Part shown: positions 34,430-45,064 of the stretch, in pieces
How the letters are laid out: every line of letters starts with the position of its first letter
How positions within the stretch are numbered: position 1 is the first letter of the stretch
Assembly: GCA_036365145.1 (NCBI GenBank)
Contig: JAEOAD010000001.1
Location: 101,281,501-101,345,500 of the forward strand
From: Orientallactaga sibirica
Taxonomy: Eukaryota > Chordata > Mammalia > Rodentia > Dipodidae
Length of the DNA stretch: 64,000 nt
Direction: 5' to 3'
The notes under the pieces: model-generated
The model's database searches: none
What the model saw: only the letters and a program-made list of their open reading frames with translations
What the model was told of the DNA's origin: nothing
Translations under genes and position numbers: made by a program

Positions 34430-35550
34430 TACTTGCACACCCATGTTTATTGCTACACTATTCACAATAACAAGGAAGTTGAACCAGCATAGATGTCTAT
34501 CAGCTGATGAATGGATAATGAAAATATGATACAGATTCACAGTAGAATTTTATTCAGCCATAAAGCAAATCATGACATTTGCAGGAAAATTGATGTTACT
34601 GGAATTATTATCTTAAGTATCCCAGACTCATAACGACAAATACCATATGTTTTCTCTTGAATGTGTTTCCTTAAATTTTAATTTTTGTGTATGTGAATAT
34701 ATGTGCATGGTGGTATGGAGGGTATAGCTCATGTAACTACAAAAGCACCATAAAAGAGGAAAAACAGATCTTATGGAGAGATCAGGAAAGGGGAAAAAGA
34801 GTAACAGAATGCAAGTGACATGGAAAAGAGAGGAAGCTAGTAGAGAAGGGACCAATGGTGAAGCAGAGGTTTAGGGAAGAAGGGACCAGTGGTGGGGCAG
34901 GGGTTAGGGGAGGAGAAGGGACCAGTGATGGGGCAGGGGTCAGGGAAGGAGAAGGGTCAAGTGGTGGGGCAGGGGTTAGGGGAGGAGAAGGGACCAGCGG
35001 TGGGGTAGGGGTTAGGGGAGGAGAAGGGACCAGTGGTGGGACAGAGGTTAGGGGAGGAGAAGGGTCAAGTGGTGGGGTAGGGGTTAGGGGAGGAGAAGGG
35101 ACCAGTGGTGGGGCAGGGGTTAGGGGAGGAGAAGGGACCAGAGGTGGGGCAGAGGGTTAGGGGAGGAGAAGGGACCAGTGGTGGGGCAGGGGTTAGGGGA
35201 GGAGAAGGGACCAGAGGTGGGGCAGGGGTTAGGGGAGGAGAAGGGACCAGAGGTGGGGCAGAGGTTAGGGGAGGAGAAGGGACCAGTGGTGGGGCAGAGG
35301 TTAGGGGAGGAGAAGGGACCAGAGGTGGGGCAGGGGTTAGGGGAGGAGAAGGGACAAACGGTGGGGCAGAGGTTAGGGGAGGAGAAAGGATAAACGGTGG
35401 GGCAGAGGTTAGGGGAGAAGATAGGATAAGTGGTGGGGCAGGCTTTAGCAGAGGAGAGTAGGGGAGGAAGATCAGCAAAAACAAAGCCTGTATGAGCATC
35501 CCATCAGGGAACTCATTACTATTCATATTAATCTAAAAAAGGAAAGTAAT
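34430..35550 (+). mobile_element. LINE-1 3' UTR, sense, containing a minisatellite
   Basis: The left part ('tgctacactattcacaataa', 'gctgatgaatggataatg', 'cagtagaattttattcagcc') is standard L1 sequence around the end of ORF2 and start of the 3' UTR. It continues through 'ggaaaagagaggaagctagt'. The right end ('agatcagcaaaaacaaagcc', 'tgtatgagcatcccatcagg', 'gaactcattactattcat') is the standard L1 3' tail region. Between them the normal G-rich polypurine tract has been replaced by the 36-bp tandem array listed next. Confidence 0.8.
34860..35462 (+). repeat. 36-bp G-rich minisatellite, about 16 copies
   Basis: The unit contains 'ggggaggagaagggaccag' followed by 'tggtggggcaggggtta'. The period is 36 bp throughout, except one 37-bp copy near 35151 where an extra G shifts the frame. 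Because 36 is a multiple of three and stops are rare, all three frames stay open for long stretches (the frames at 34855-35160, 35105-35461 and 35065-35526 are artefacts of this). Every unit has several runs of three to five G, so the plus strand has strong G-quadruplex potential. Confidence 0.97.
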
Positions 35551-35916
35551 TGAAAGGCAAAATTAAATTAAATTAATTATTAATGTCTCATATTCACTTG
35601 AGGCCACTAAGAAGATACCTAAGAATGAGTGAAATGTTTTCAGGGAGGAAGTTTTGTTCGGTTTGTAGAAGAGTCAGTTCAATGCACTAATCTCTGAAGT
35701 AATGTGGTTGAAGGCTTCCAGTAAGATACTCCTGCTTACCAAATGCATGGAAATGTAACAGAAATATGCTTAACATGATCATAAGGAAAACCTTTCCTTG
35801 GTGCAGAACTCATTTTATGGTAGTCTTGCAGCTAAGAATTTGTTACTGGAAACAACATAAAATTGAATTATAGCTTAACTTAAGGACAGAATAGAAATAG
35901 AGGTTTAAATTATTTA
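35551..35916. other. Unassigned stretch
   Basis: Begins with 'aattaaattaaattaattat', a simple AT-rich run. No element is recognised. Confidence 0.3.
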
Positions 35917-36001
35917 TTTATTATTTTACATTTCTATGGATCAAACCCAGGGCCTTTCATATGCTAGGCAAGGTTTCGACCTTGAGCCATATCCCCAGAC
36001 C
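35917..36001 (-). repeat. Old tRNA-derived SINE (ID/B4-like head)
   Basis: 'atggatcaaacccagggcct', 'tatgctaggcaaggtttcga' and 'gagccatatccccagacc' are the reverse complement of a tRNA-like SINE head with recognisable A and B boxes. Confidence 0.6.
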
Positions 36002-36006
36002 TAATT

Positions 36007-36076
36007 TTTGCTGCTGCTGCTGCTGCTTCTCTTCTTCCCTTCTCCTGCTCCTCCTCCTCCTCCTCTTCCTCCTTCT
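36007..36076 (+). repeat. (TGC)n / (CTC)n pyrimidine-rich low complexity
   Basis: Five to six TGC units pass into CTCCT-type sequence. Confidence 0.85.
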
Positions 36077-36087
36077 TAAACTGCTGT

Positions 36088-36405
36088 TATGGGGCTGGGG
36101 AGGAAGCTCAGTCTGTAATGTGCTTGTCAGAAGAGATTAAGAGAACCTAAATGCAAGGCATGGTGGCATGTGCTTGTAATCCCAGGGCTGGAGGAGCAGG
36201 AAGAGGTAGATTCTTGTGGTTCAGTGACCAGCCAGTCTAGCATACTTGATGAGCTACAGGCCAGTGAGAGAGTGTGAATGACCGCCAACCCCCCGCCCCA
36301 AATAAACTAAAGTTGTCCTCCACATGGACACACATGCTTGTGCACCTGCAAACACCTGCATCCACCTGCACATGAACTCACACATATAAACACACACACA
36401 CACAC
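36088..36405 (+). repeat. B3-type SINE
   Basis: It runs from 'atggggctggggaggaagct' through 'gtgcttgtaatcccaggg' and 'gagctacaggccagtgagag' to a CA tail. Confidence 0.75.
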
Positions 36406-37511
36406 ATGAAAACAATACTGCTGTGATCTGTTCTCATTTTATAATTTTAGAAAGTCTGCTGAAGAAGAAACTGCCTCTCTTTTTTTCCTCAGGAAGAAGC
36501 ATATAAAAAGAAATAGCAGTGCAATCTTTGGACCATGTCTTACACTTTTTAAAGCACTTTGGTATAAAGCACTTTGTTCTTTGTAGTAGCATTCTGCGAT
36601 GAGACCGAGCAATAGAATACATACATAGATGTCTGATTTACGAGAGGAATTGGCCTGTGTGATAACAGAGATTAAGTCCTGCCGCAGTCTGTGTCTATGC
36701 TGGGATACCAGGGATGCATGGCTTCAGGAGTTCTGGGGAAGGCTGCTAGTATAAGTCCTGGAGTCCAGGCTGGAGGTCTGCGGTTCTGACATGCGAGGGC
36801 AGGAGGAAGGAATGTCTCAGGTCCAGACGCCTCCTGCTTGAGTTCCACCAGACCTCCCAACTCTTCATTGCTGCTACTTGTGTGAGTCTTTCCCACAGTT
36901 CCCCAGACTCACATGCTAATCTCCTCTGGAAGCACTGGAAACAATACCTGACCAGTTCTCTCATGCTTCATTCAGTCTTCTGGCACCACCAATGAACCAT
37001 CATGCACGTCTATTTAAATCCCAAGAGAACACTGATATGACAGGGCATGTATTTGTGCCTTTATCTTGTAGACAAAGAAACAGACCAAAGGATTAAAGGT
37101 ATACAAGAAACATGTGAGTAAGTAGCTGAGCCAAAGAAAGACTGACTGTTCCTTTACTCTAAAGGAATTTTACCATGTTGGAAAATAAATAGGGTAAAGA
37201 AAGTTTGATCAAAGCACAGAAAAAAATTACCGTTAAACATAATTAAGCCACTAAGTTTTGTCCTCTTCTAGTAAGCCAGTTGTTTGCCTTTCTTCTAATT
37301 ACTTCATAAAATTCTTCTCTACAAACACTTGTAACTCATCCAATCTAATGACCCTACTTGATATTTTCACGGAATTTGGATGGGGTCTGGTTTTCCATTG
37401 TCTATTTATACAATGTTGTGTATTGATTATCTTGCATGTATAATTTAGTCATTGAAAAATATAGTAAATATGCATATGATAGAACTAGGAAGGCAATACA
37501 GGGCAACAGTT
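36406..37511. other. Mostly unassigned, with a probable MIR
   Basis: Positions about 37040-37140 ('tatcttgtagacaaagaaac', 'agtagctgagcc') look like an inverted MIR. The rest is unrecognised; short frames here have no domain. Confidence 0.35.
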
Positions 37512-37526
37512 AGAAATATCAGTTTT

Positions 37527-37790
37527 GGGGGACTGGAGAGATGGTTTAGCAGTTAAAGGCATTTGACTATGAAGCCAAAGAACCCAGGTTCGATTCCCCA
37601 GTACCCACGTAAGCCAGATGCACAAGGGTGCACCCGTGTCTGGAGTTTGTTTGCAGTGGCTAGAGGCCCTGGCACACCCATTCTCCCTCTGTCTGTCTCC
37701 TCACTATCTCTCTACCCCTCTCTCTCTCTCTCTCTCTCTGCTTGCAAAATAAATAAAATAACATTTTTTAAAAGAAAGAAATTTTTTTTT
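37527..37790 (+). repeat. DIP-A SINE, interrupted at its tail
   Basis: It is preceded by 'agaaatatcagtttt' (37512-37526). The matching 'agaaatatcagcttt' occurs only after the next SINE, at about 38034-38048, so that SINE entered this one's A tail. Confidence 0.9.
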
Positions 37791-37805
37791 AAGAAAAGAA
37801 TAAAA

Positions 37806-38034
37806 AGGGCTGGAGAGATGGCTTAGCGGTAAAGGCACATGCCTGTGAAGCCTAAGGATCCCAGTTCGATTCTCCATGTCCCACTTTATTCAGTTGTACA
37901 AGGTGGTGCATGCATCTGGAGTTCATTTGCAGCTAGAGGCCCTGGCATGTCCATATTGTCTTTCTCTGTCTCTCTCTCTCTCCCCCTCAGTCTCTAATAA
38001 ATAAATAAATAAATAAAAATAAAAAGAATAAAAA
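37806..38034 (+). repeat. DIP-A SINE inserted in the tail of another
   Basis: It has a full head and an AAATAAATAAA tail. Its own insertion repeat is of the type 'aagaataaaaa' on both sides. It is the younger of the pair. Confidence 0.9.
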
Positions 38035-38049
38035 AGAAATATCAGCTTT

Positions 38050-38440
38050 CAAATGTCAGAATATGGAATTAAACCTTATTCTGCCACTTATATCTGACTG
38101 ATTTCAGTTCCAGGATCTTCATTGCTAAATGATAACATAACAGCACTTGCAGCACACATCTGAGTTTTGTTTGCCCCTTCTACCACATGGTGAAAACTCA
38201 GTGGTTAATTAATCATGGGATCTTGTTCCTAGCATCTTATTTTAAGTCTAGTTCAGCCAAGTACTCCATTTCCCTGACTGAGGTAGTGGTTAAAAGACAG
38301 AAACACACCCTGTTAGTTCAGTTCTTCCTTGAAATTTCATAAGTGATGCAAGCATGTTTGATTGTTACCATGGTTGTGCACGTTAATGAGTTCTTCACTG
38401 AGAACAAAGCATGTTCATGTAGGGGAGCCTGAGGCCCAAG
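38050..38440 (+). other. Unassigned, with a possible MIR
   Basis: 'ttccaggatcttcattgcta' then 'aatgataacataacagcac' (38105-38150) resembles the MIR core, weakly. Confidence 0.3.
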
Positions 38441-38457
38441 CAAAAAGGACCCTGGAG

Positions 38458-38684
38458 GGCTGGAGAGGTGGGTTAGATGTTAAGGCACTTGCCTGCAAAG
38501 CCTTGGACTCAGGTTCAGTCCCCAATACCCAGGTAAGTTAGATGCACAAGATGGCACATGCATCTGTAATTCCTTTGCAGGAGCTAGAGGCCATGACAAG
38601 ATCGTTCTCTTCCTCTCTCTCCCTTTCTCTTTCTCTCTATCTTCTATCTTCCTCTATCTAAAATAAATAAATAAAAGTAAAAAT
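38458..38684 (+). repeat. DIP-A SINE with target-site duplication
   Basis: It is flanked by 'aaaaaggaccctggag' and 'aaaaaggacagtggag', 14 of 16 bases identical. Confidence 0.92.
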
Positions 38685-38799
38685 AAAAAGGACAGTGGAG
38701 AAAACAGGAGCAAGGGTTGGGAGAATTCATAGCTGATTTATATAGTTCTGCCCCTCCCAGGACGCTGAGAGGCTATGGCTGCTGCTGCTTTGGCTGAAG

Positions 38800-38955
38800 T
38801 TAGCTGGAACTGAACTTCTCCTGTCTATAATCTCAGGAGTTCTAACTACCCTATTGTGATAAGAATTAAATGAAGTGACACATAGAAGGGGCATAAGATT
38901 ATGCCTGGCACATACTGGCCCTCCAAAAGTGTTAACTGTTGTGATGATGATAATG
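38800..38955 (+). repeat. MIR ancient SINE
   Basis: 'gtgataagaattaaatgaag' and 'atgcctggcacatactggcc' then 'ctccaaaagtgttaactg' are a good match to the MIR 3' half. Confidence 0.7.
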
Positions 38956-39830
38956 AAAATTATGCAAATGAAGAAACATTTTTCTGCATTTTTCCTCCTA
39001 CAAAGCCTCCAGTAGAGCATTGTACATGTAGCAAATATTGACTAAATGTACGTAAAGACATTGCTGATTCTCTTTTAGACTAAGAAAGTTCATAGTTAAG
39101 AGTGGAAGAGAGATTTCAGTGCTTTGGGTTAAATATTCCTTCATGTTAATCATTTTGTATCCTTTTGTCATTCATCTTATTCCTATATCACTGGTTTAGG
39201 GATGAGACACAGTTGAAGAAAACTGCCAGAAGAGTTAGTAATAACTCTGAAAGATGTGATTAAAATCACAAGTTAATAAATATGTCTTAATTATGATTAT
39301 TAATTATCATTTTCATCAACTGCATCCACATCATCAACCATTAGTCTGTGCTAATTCTTGAAGCCTCTATTAAGAGTGTGTTTGCAATTTGCATTGCATT
39401 CTCTTATGAGCTTAGTCAACATATTTTAGGAACAGACAGTTAAAAAGCACAATGCTCTGTCCACACCTATTTCCAGGAAATTGTCAAAATCATTCATTGA
39501 CCACAAAGTGTGATTATTAGTCATTTTCACAGCCTGTTTTAAACTTTGATTGCCTTTCCCATATCTTTTCTTTGGGACTAACCACTCCCATCAAGTTTGT
39601 GACATGGGAGGGGTTTTCAATCAGTGAGCACTGACTCACCTCTATATGAGTGGGAAGGAACACAACAAGGGCCAAGCAGAGGCTGCTTTGAAGACTAGCT
39701 TTGGTGCTGGGTGAGTGTATCTGTCACTTTCTCATGGCTGTGATCAAATAACTGATCAGAATACCAACACACAAGGTAACCATACAAAGTTATGTTCTTA
39801 ATAAAAAAAAGAAAAAGAGAAAAAGAAATA
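38956..39830. other. Repeat-poor stretch
   Basis: No recognised element. 39290-39640 is one of the segments whose sequence texture suggests a conserved non-coding element. Confidence 0.35.
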
Positions 39831-39834
39831 AAAA

Positions 39835-40155
39835 TTTAAAAAGATTTCTGGAATCCTGACCCCAAACATTTGACATCAGGACTAAATTGGGTAAATCATC
39901 CACCCATCCAGAAGTCTCATAAAATCCCCAACCAGAGTCTTGAGGTTGACTTCTCAAAGCCCCTCTTTCTTCCCTGAGCAAGAGTTCTGCCTTCTTTCTT
40001 TCTCTTAAGTTTGGGACTTCTCAATGTCTCCCTTCTTTCCCTTAAACCTCACTTCTCTTAAAGCTCTAAGCTATAATAAAATCTTTCTGAATCTTATCCT
40101 CTGGTCTGTGGACTGCCCTCTGTATTCATAAGGCAAGAATCTAGAGACACCCCAA
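39835..40155 (+). mobile_element. Candidate solo LTR (retroviral-like), right part
   Basis: 'tctcataaaatccccaacca', then 'cccctctttcttccctgag', 'ctaagctataataaaatctt' and 'cctctggtctgtggactgcc' have the layout of a retroviral LTR 3' half. In that layout an AATAAA signal at about 40075 is followed by a short R/U5-like end. No internal viral sequence is visible beside it, so a solo LTR is the likeliest reading. Confidence 0.45.
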
Positions 40156-41035
40156 AATCATCAGTGTATTGGCATATCATATTGGTGCACTGGTGACAAA
40201 CCTCAAATTCCCTTATCATCATGCTAAGACACCATGCAAAACTACTTTATTATTTATTGAGTTAATCTGAGCTTTCTAGTTTCCCTCATCTTGAATCCTT
40301 CTGACTCAGATCCACTAAGGAAATGCAAAGTTTCTGCAAGCAAAAGCTAACATATTTTTAAGACATCTACTGGGTGATAAGGATAATTAAAGTTAGTTTT
40401 TATAAAGAAAAACAAAAGTTTTAAATGAGAATCTGAATTCTTTTTATTGGAAATAGAGATCTCTCTCTCTTCTTTTTCTTAGCTCATTTACTTTCTCCTC
40501 TTTCTGAAATGTATGTGGATCTTTTTGAAAAGCTGCTAGGCCTTTTGTCAGTTTTATGACACAATTTTTTTCTTTCTCACAGGCCTTGGAGCAGTCCTTT
40601 GAGATGTAAATATCAGAATGTAAATAACAGCCCTATATTCCAAGTTCTGCTAGAGAGCTGGAGCCCAAGTCAGATGAGTCTTTTTCCCTAAGAGCACACT
40701 ACTTCCTGTTATAAAGACATAAGTCTTCCTCCATGCAAATGCCACTGTCTAATACAGATGTACTCCTTAATAGAGTATAAGGTGAACTATGAATGGCAAG
40801 GGTCATCCTGCTTTATGACCAGCTATCGTTTATGTTAAGAACGTGTATTTGATGGACTGTGTACTTGATACAAAGGGGTAGAATTTCTATTTTTCCAGCA
40901 TGTGGCATGCATCACAATCCAGTTTAATGATTATTCAATAATGAAATGATTCTTTGTCTGCTGTAAGTGGGTAGACATTAGCAGACTGATAGGTCATGCA
41001 GGATGGATCCGAACAACTATTTCCCTGGTAACATT
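40156..41035. other. Unassigned stretch
   Basis: No recognised element or coding signal. Confidence 0.3.
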
Positions 41036-41054
41036 AAAAAAAGGAAACATTGTA

Positions 41055-41264
41055 AGGGCAGGAGAGATGGCTTAGTGGTTAAGGCAGTTGTCTGTGAAGC
41101 CTAAGGACACAGGTTCTATTCTCCAGGTCCCAAATAAGCCAGATGAACAAGATGGCACATGCATCTGGAGTTCATTTGCAGTGGCTAGAGGTCTTGCGTG
41201 CCCATTCTCCCTCTCTTTCTCTCTCTCTCAAATAAAAATAAATTAAATAAAAATATTTTTTAAA
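41055..41264 (+). repeat. DIP-A SINE with target-site duplication
   Basis: 'aaaaaaggaaacatt' precedes it (about 41037-41051) and 'aaaaaggaaacatc' follows its A-rich tail. Confidence 0.92.
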
Positions 41265-41329
41265 AAGGAAACATCACAATTTCTCCACTATTAAATTTAA
41301 AATGCAATATAAAAGGGTAGAGAGTGGCA

Positions 41330-41705
41330 GTTTTGAAGCTATTATCCCTTCCCTAAAGAGTTATCCCGGTGGGAGCCTGAGTCACTCTCCTGGTCAAGAG
41401 ACCACTTCTCACCTAAAGGCATGCTAAGAATTTAAGAGAAATAGTTATCCCCTTAATGAGATCATGTACTACAATCTTCCAGAAGCCCTTCCCTTAGGGG
41501 AGTTGCTCCAGGTCCTCAATGCTAAGCCGGCATACTTTTATGAATTCTAACTCAAAAGTCATAAATTTTCCTTCATCTCCTTTCTCTTCTTTGAATGCTG
41601 GCCAAAATCCTAAGCATGCTTCTCCTAGCACTTTTAAACCTGTTTTTTCCCAATAAAGTTCCTTTGCCGTACTCACTCCTCATTATCTGTGTGCCCAATT
41701 TTTTG
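41330..41705 (+). mobile_element. Candidate LTR-like segment
   Basis: It has a short CpG-containing start ('gagttatcccggtgggagcc'). An AATAAAG lies at about 41652, followed by 'ttcctttgccgtactcactc' and a T-run, as in the R/U5 part of an LTR. It differs from the 39835 block. A mammalian gene 3' end is a weaker alternative because no coding exon is adjacent. Confidence 0.35.
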
Positions 41706-41925
41706 TGATGAAGAGACAAAGTACTTGACAATAAGAAAACCTGCAACAGTTCTCTGCCACTTTTGTAGAGAAGGTTTTACAGTTAGGAAAAGGATTTTTG
41801 TCTTTCTTGTAAATTATATTTCCCCCCAATTTTTCACATGCCATGAGTGAGTGCCTTACTGTTGAGCTATATGGCTCATGGCTTTCTTTCTTATAAAGAC
41901 TTTCTAAACTAGGCCGTAGTCCAAG

Positions 41926-41986
41926 AGAGAGAGGGGGGGAGGGAGGGAGGGAGGGAGGGAGGGAGGGAGGGAGGGAGGGAGGGAAG
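41926..41986 (+). repeat. (GGGA)n microsatellite
   Basis: About 13 'ggga' units after an eight-G run. Strand-asymmetric purine tract. Confidence 0.96.
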
Positions 41987-42284
41987 AAGAGAATCTTCAA
42001 GCTTCTTCTTAGTCATCTACAGTTCTTCTAAGAACTAGGCATTTTCTTGTGTGCTTCCCAGGGACTGGTTCTGGATTCACTCATTTCCTGTTCCTCTCAC
42101 TGAGTATTTGCTTCTTGAAAACAAAATAACCCATGCAGTGTGTATCCTTGACTTGCTGCTAGAATTTAATGTCAGCTCTGATGGCTTTGTATGGACACTC
42201 TGTTCTCTTGTGCAAATATATAAAACATGTAAGTGAAATTGACAGTTCTTCACAAAATATTAGCAGTAGACACACTTAACTATG

Positions 42285-42530
42285 AACTTTACTGTGTGAA
42301 CATCTTGCACATTGGTCATATTCCTACTGGGTTAAACTCTTATATTCCCTCTCCCCCACACCCTCATACTGAGAACTCTCCTCCATGGGTCATCAGTATT
42401 CATGGTGGGGTCATCAATGCATTAGTCAATCTTTATGTTAGGGAGAGGGGACGAGACCTCAGGACACTCCTCACCCTATGGCTCTTCCAATCTTTCTGCG
42501 CCCTCTTCAGCAAAGTTAGACATATTTTTT
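42285..42530 (+). mobile_element. LINE-1 3' UTR fragment, sense
   Basis: 'ttggtcatattcctactggg', 'tcatggtggggtcatcaatg' and 'caccctatggctcttccaat' parallel 11300-11480 and 54870-54985. Confidence 0.55.
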
Positions 42531-42647
42531 TAAAAAGAATTAAAAGTACATGTCAGTCGTGTTTTCCTTGTCATTTTTGGTTGACAATATGCTTTAAATT
42601 ATTTTCAACATTATTATTTTAATGGATGATATATCTTTTTAAGTGTT

Positions 42648-42836
42648 TAAATATTTTTATTTATTTATTTGTAAGGGGAGAGAATGAGAGATTAAAATAG
42701 GAATACCAAGGCCTCCTGCCACTGCAAACCAAGTCCAGATGCATGCTGGCTTTATGTGGGTACTGGGGAATCAAACCCAGGCTGGCAGGCTTTGCGAGTA
42801 AAGCACCTTTAACCCCTGAGCCATCTCCCCAGCCCT
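42648..42836 (-). repeat. DIP-A SINE, internally shortened
   Basis: The inverted head 'ctgagccatctccccagccc' and box B are present. The GA-rich middle is reduced. Flanks 'gatgatatatc' and 'gatgatacaac' may be a decayed insertion repeat. Confidence 0.85.
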
Positions 42837-43689
42837 AGATGATACAACTTAATGGCTTTGAAACTTTCTTTTTCTTTCTGCACTTATGTTTCAATTACCA
42901 ATCCACAGGTTTCTTGAATATCCTGGACCTTCAGAAGTTTCCATTCTCCTTATATTTTCTGTAGAAAACTATAGCGATCCTTCATAGACCTCAGTGAAGG
43001 AGTTCTTTCTTCCAGCCACTGTGTAGCAATTCAACGGAGGAGACTCACAACACTGGGCTCCACTCTACTTTAGAAAATTATTTTACTCTGGGAATTAAAA
43101 CTACAGATCCCAGCTCATTGGCAAACATCTGCTGTTCACTGATAACACCATCTGTTATTTCAACTCCTCTCTGCTTAGAAGCTTCATGTCACTGCCTCCC
43201 CAAAATTAATTATTCTATAACAACTCGATTCTGGAAATGGAGGCCCCATAATGTAGTTTTGCTGCTGGCTACAAATGCAGTGCTGTGCTTGGGTTTCAGT
43301 GGACATCGCTGTGCCATCACCTGGTCATGATCTGAAGTATGTCAGGCCATTACATTTGGGGAAGAGCAGAGAAGAGGAATGCATACCAAAGACTGGAGCC
43401 AGTGGCTTGGGGGAAAGAAAATGTGTTTATCTGCATTTCGCAGGCTCATGAGCATGCATGGCCTAATTTGAATAATTTATTTAGAGGGATGATTATGATA
43501 ATACAGCCTGAGCTGCATCTGTCTTAGGAGCTTAAGAAGTGCTTGGAAGAGCAGTGATTGTTTTTAATATAGCCATATCCTTCACCTCATTCAATTAGTA
43601 GCTTCCTCAATTATTGATCTCATCATTCATTTTAGAGCAGTGCCACGAAGTTCCCACACTGTGGGAGCAGCTTGCACAAAGTGGTGCAA
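42837..43689. other. Repeat-poor stretch
   Basis: I recognise no transposon over about 850 bases. 43200-43530 includes 'catgagcatgcatggcctaa' and an AT-rich homeodomain-type stretch. Confidence 0.4.
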
Positions 43690-43850
43690 TGAAATGACCA
43701 CTAAATAAGATCACTCACCAGCCAAGAGATGCTCATCGACTCACTTCATCTCTGTGGATCTCAGCTTTCTCACTGTTAAATAAGTTACTTGACATCCCAC
43801 CCCTGGGTGCTGGGAGGCTCAGATGTGATGAAAACAAGACATGGTGCCAC
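43690..43850 (+). repeat. MIR-like ancient SINE
   Basis: 'tcatctctgtggatctcagc' then 'tttctcactgttaaata' and 'gctgggaggctcagatgtga' follow the MIR order. Confidence 0.5.
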
Positions 43851-44087
43851 CAGGCAGCAGGCAGCAGGCAGCAATATGCACAAGTAACAGATTCCATCCA
43901 TTTCCCTTGTCTTTACAAAGCACAGTCATGATGTCCGGTGGACCGCTTGCTCCAGCTCTGGAAGAAATGCTTAGCGTGGGTGAATGTGCAGCCTTGAAGC
44001 ACTTGTTTCAGGGACAAATCATGTCATCTTAGCTCACCTACCAAACTTTATTCTTGAAATATGTACATTTTCAGCATTATTTGCTAC

Positions 44088-44220
44088 AGTGGTCCTTCAC
44101 CTGGCCATTTCATAGATTCACCTGAGGCTTTAAATATTCTAATGCTCAGGCCTCAAATGATCACATTCTCTGATGGCACGATGATCCAGGAATCTGAGAT
44201 TTTCCAAGCAGAGTTAGCTG
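44088..44220 (+). mobile_element. MER20-like hAT fragment
   Basis: 'agattcacctgaggctttaa', 'ttctaatgctcaggcctc' and 'gatgatccaggaatctgag' follow the MER20 layout as I remember it. Confidence 0.5.
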
Positions 44221-44264
44221 ACTCAAATACATGGTGAGGAATGAGAACAACATATTTAGAGGAA

Positions 44265-44425
44265 AGAACACCCACTTTGAAGCCAGACACCTTTGACTCC
44301 ACTATTCTTCTGACCAAACAACCTTGGACTGAAGTCTCTAAGCCTCAGTTCATAATATGTAAAATAAGAGAGGAAACTAATGGCTTCATGAAATTGCTTA
44401 TGTAAACTAACCTAATAGAAGCTCT
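44265..44425 (+). repeat. MIR ancient SINE
   Basis: 'agcctcagttcataatatgt' then 'aaaataagag' and the preceding 'accttggactgaagtctct' are a good match to the MIR core. Confidence 0.65.
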
Positions 44426-44452
44426 ATACATGGTAACATTCTTTACTTTCTT

Positions 44453-44640
44453 TTTTCTTTTTCTTTTTTTTCTTTTATTTATTTTTATTTATTTATTTAT
44501 TTATTTATTTTGGTTTTCACTGTAGCCCAGGCTGACCTGGAATTCACTATGTCATCTCAGGGTGACCTTAAACTCATGGTGATCCTCCTACCTCTGCCTC
44601 CCAAGTGCTGGGATTAAAGGCATGTGCCATCATGCCTGGC
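44453..44640 (-). repeat. B1 SINE with long T-rich (A-tail) side
   Basis: Minus-strand B1 with 'aagtgctgggattaaaggca' and a compound (TTTA)n/(CTTTT)n tail on the left. Confidence 0.9.
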
Positions 44641-44808
44641 AGTAACTTACTCTTGATGTACTTATTTTCTTGTGGTTGTTTGCATGTATTTATATTATAA
44701 ACTCTATAAAGATATTTTAATTTCTGTTTACTCTCAATCTCCTATAGTTCCCAACATAGTGAGGAATGTACAAAAATGTGGGTGCTAAAACCTATAACCA
44801 CTATCTTT

Positions 44809-45046
44809 ATTTTATTTATTTTTATTTATTCACTTATTAGAGACAGAGAAAGGGAGAGAGAAAGAGAAAGAGGGGGAGAGAGAGGGAGAGAATGGTGTGC
44901 CAGGGCCTCTAGCCACTGCAAATGAACTCTAGACACATGTGCCACCTTGTTCATCTGGCTAATGTAGGTACTGGGAAATCGAGCCTCAAACTGGGGTCCT
45001 TAGGCTTCACAGGCAAGCACTTAACCACTAAGCCATTTCTCCAGAC
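44809..45046 (-). repeat. DIP-A SINE with perfect target-site duplication
   Basis: The 18-bp repeat 'cctataaccactatcttt' occurs at 44791-44808 and 45047-45064 without mismatch. Confidence 0.96.
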
Positions 45047-45064
45047 CCTATAACCACTATCTTT

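Noticed and set aside
34855..35526. Long frames of 12-residue repeats on both strands
   Set aside because: The 36-bp minisatellite is a multiple of three and stop-poor, so every frame stays open. Its origin is L1 3' UTR, not coding sequence.
41640..41700. 3' end of a cellular gene because of the AATAAAG signal
   Set aside because: There is no exon, splice site pair or open frame leading to it on the plus strand. An LTR-like end explains it better, though not conclusively.
42233..42622. 129-codon frame
   Set aside because: It lies over the L1 3' UTR fragment and unassigned sequence; no domain is seen.
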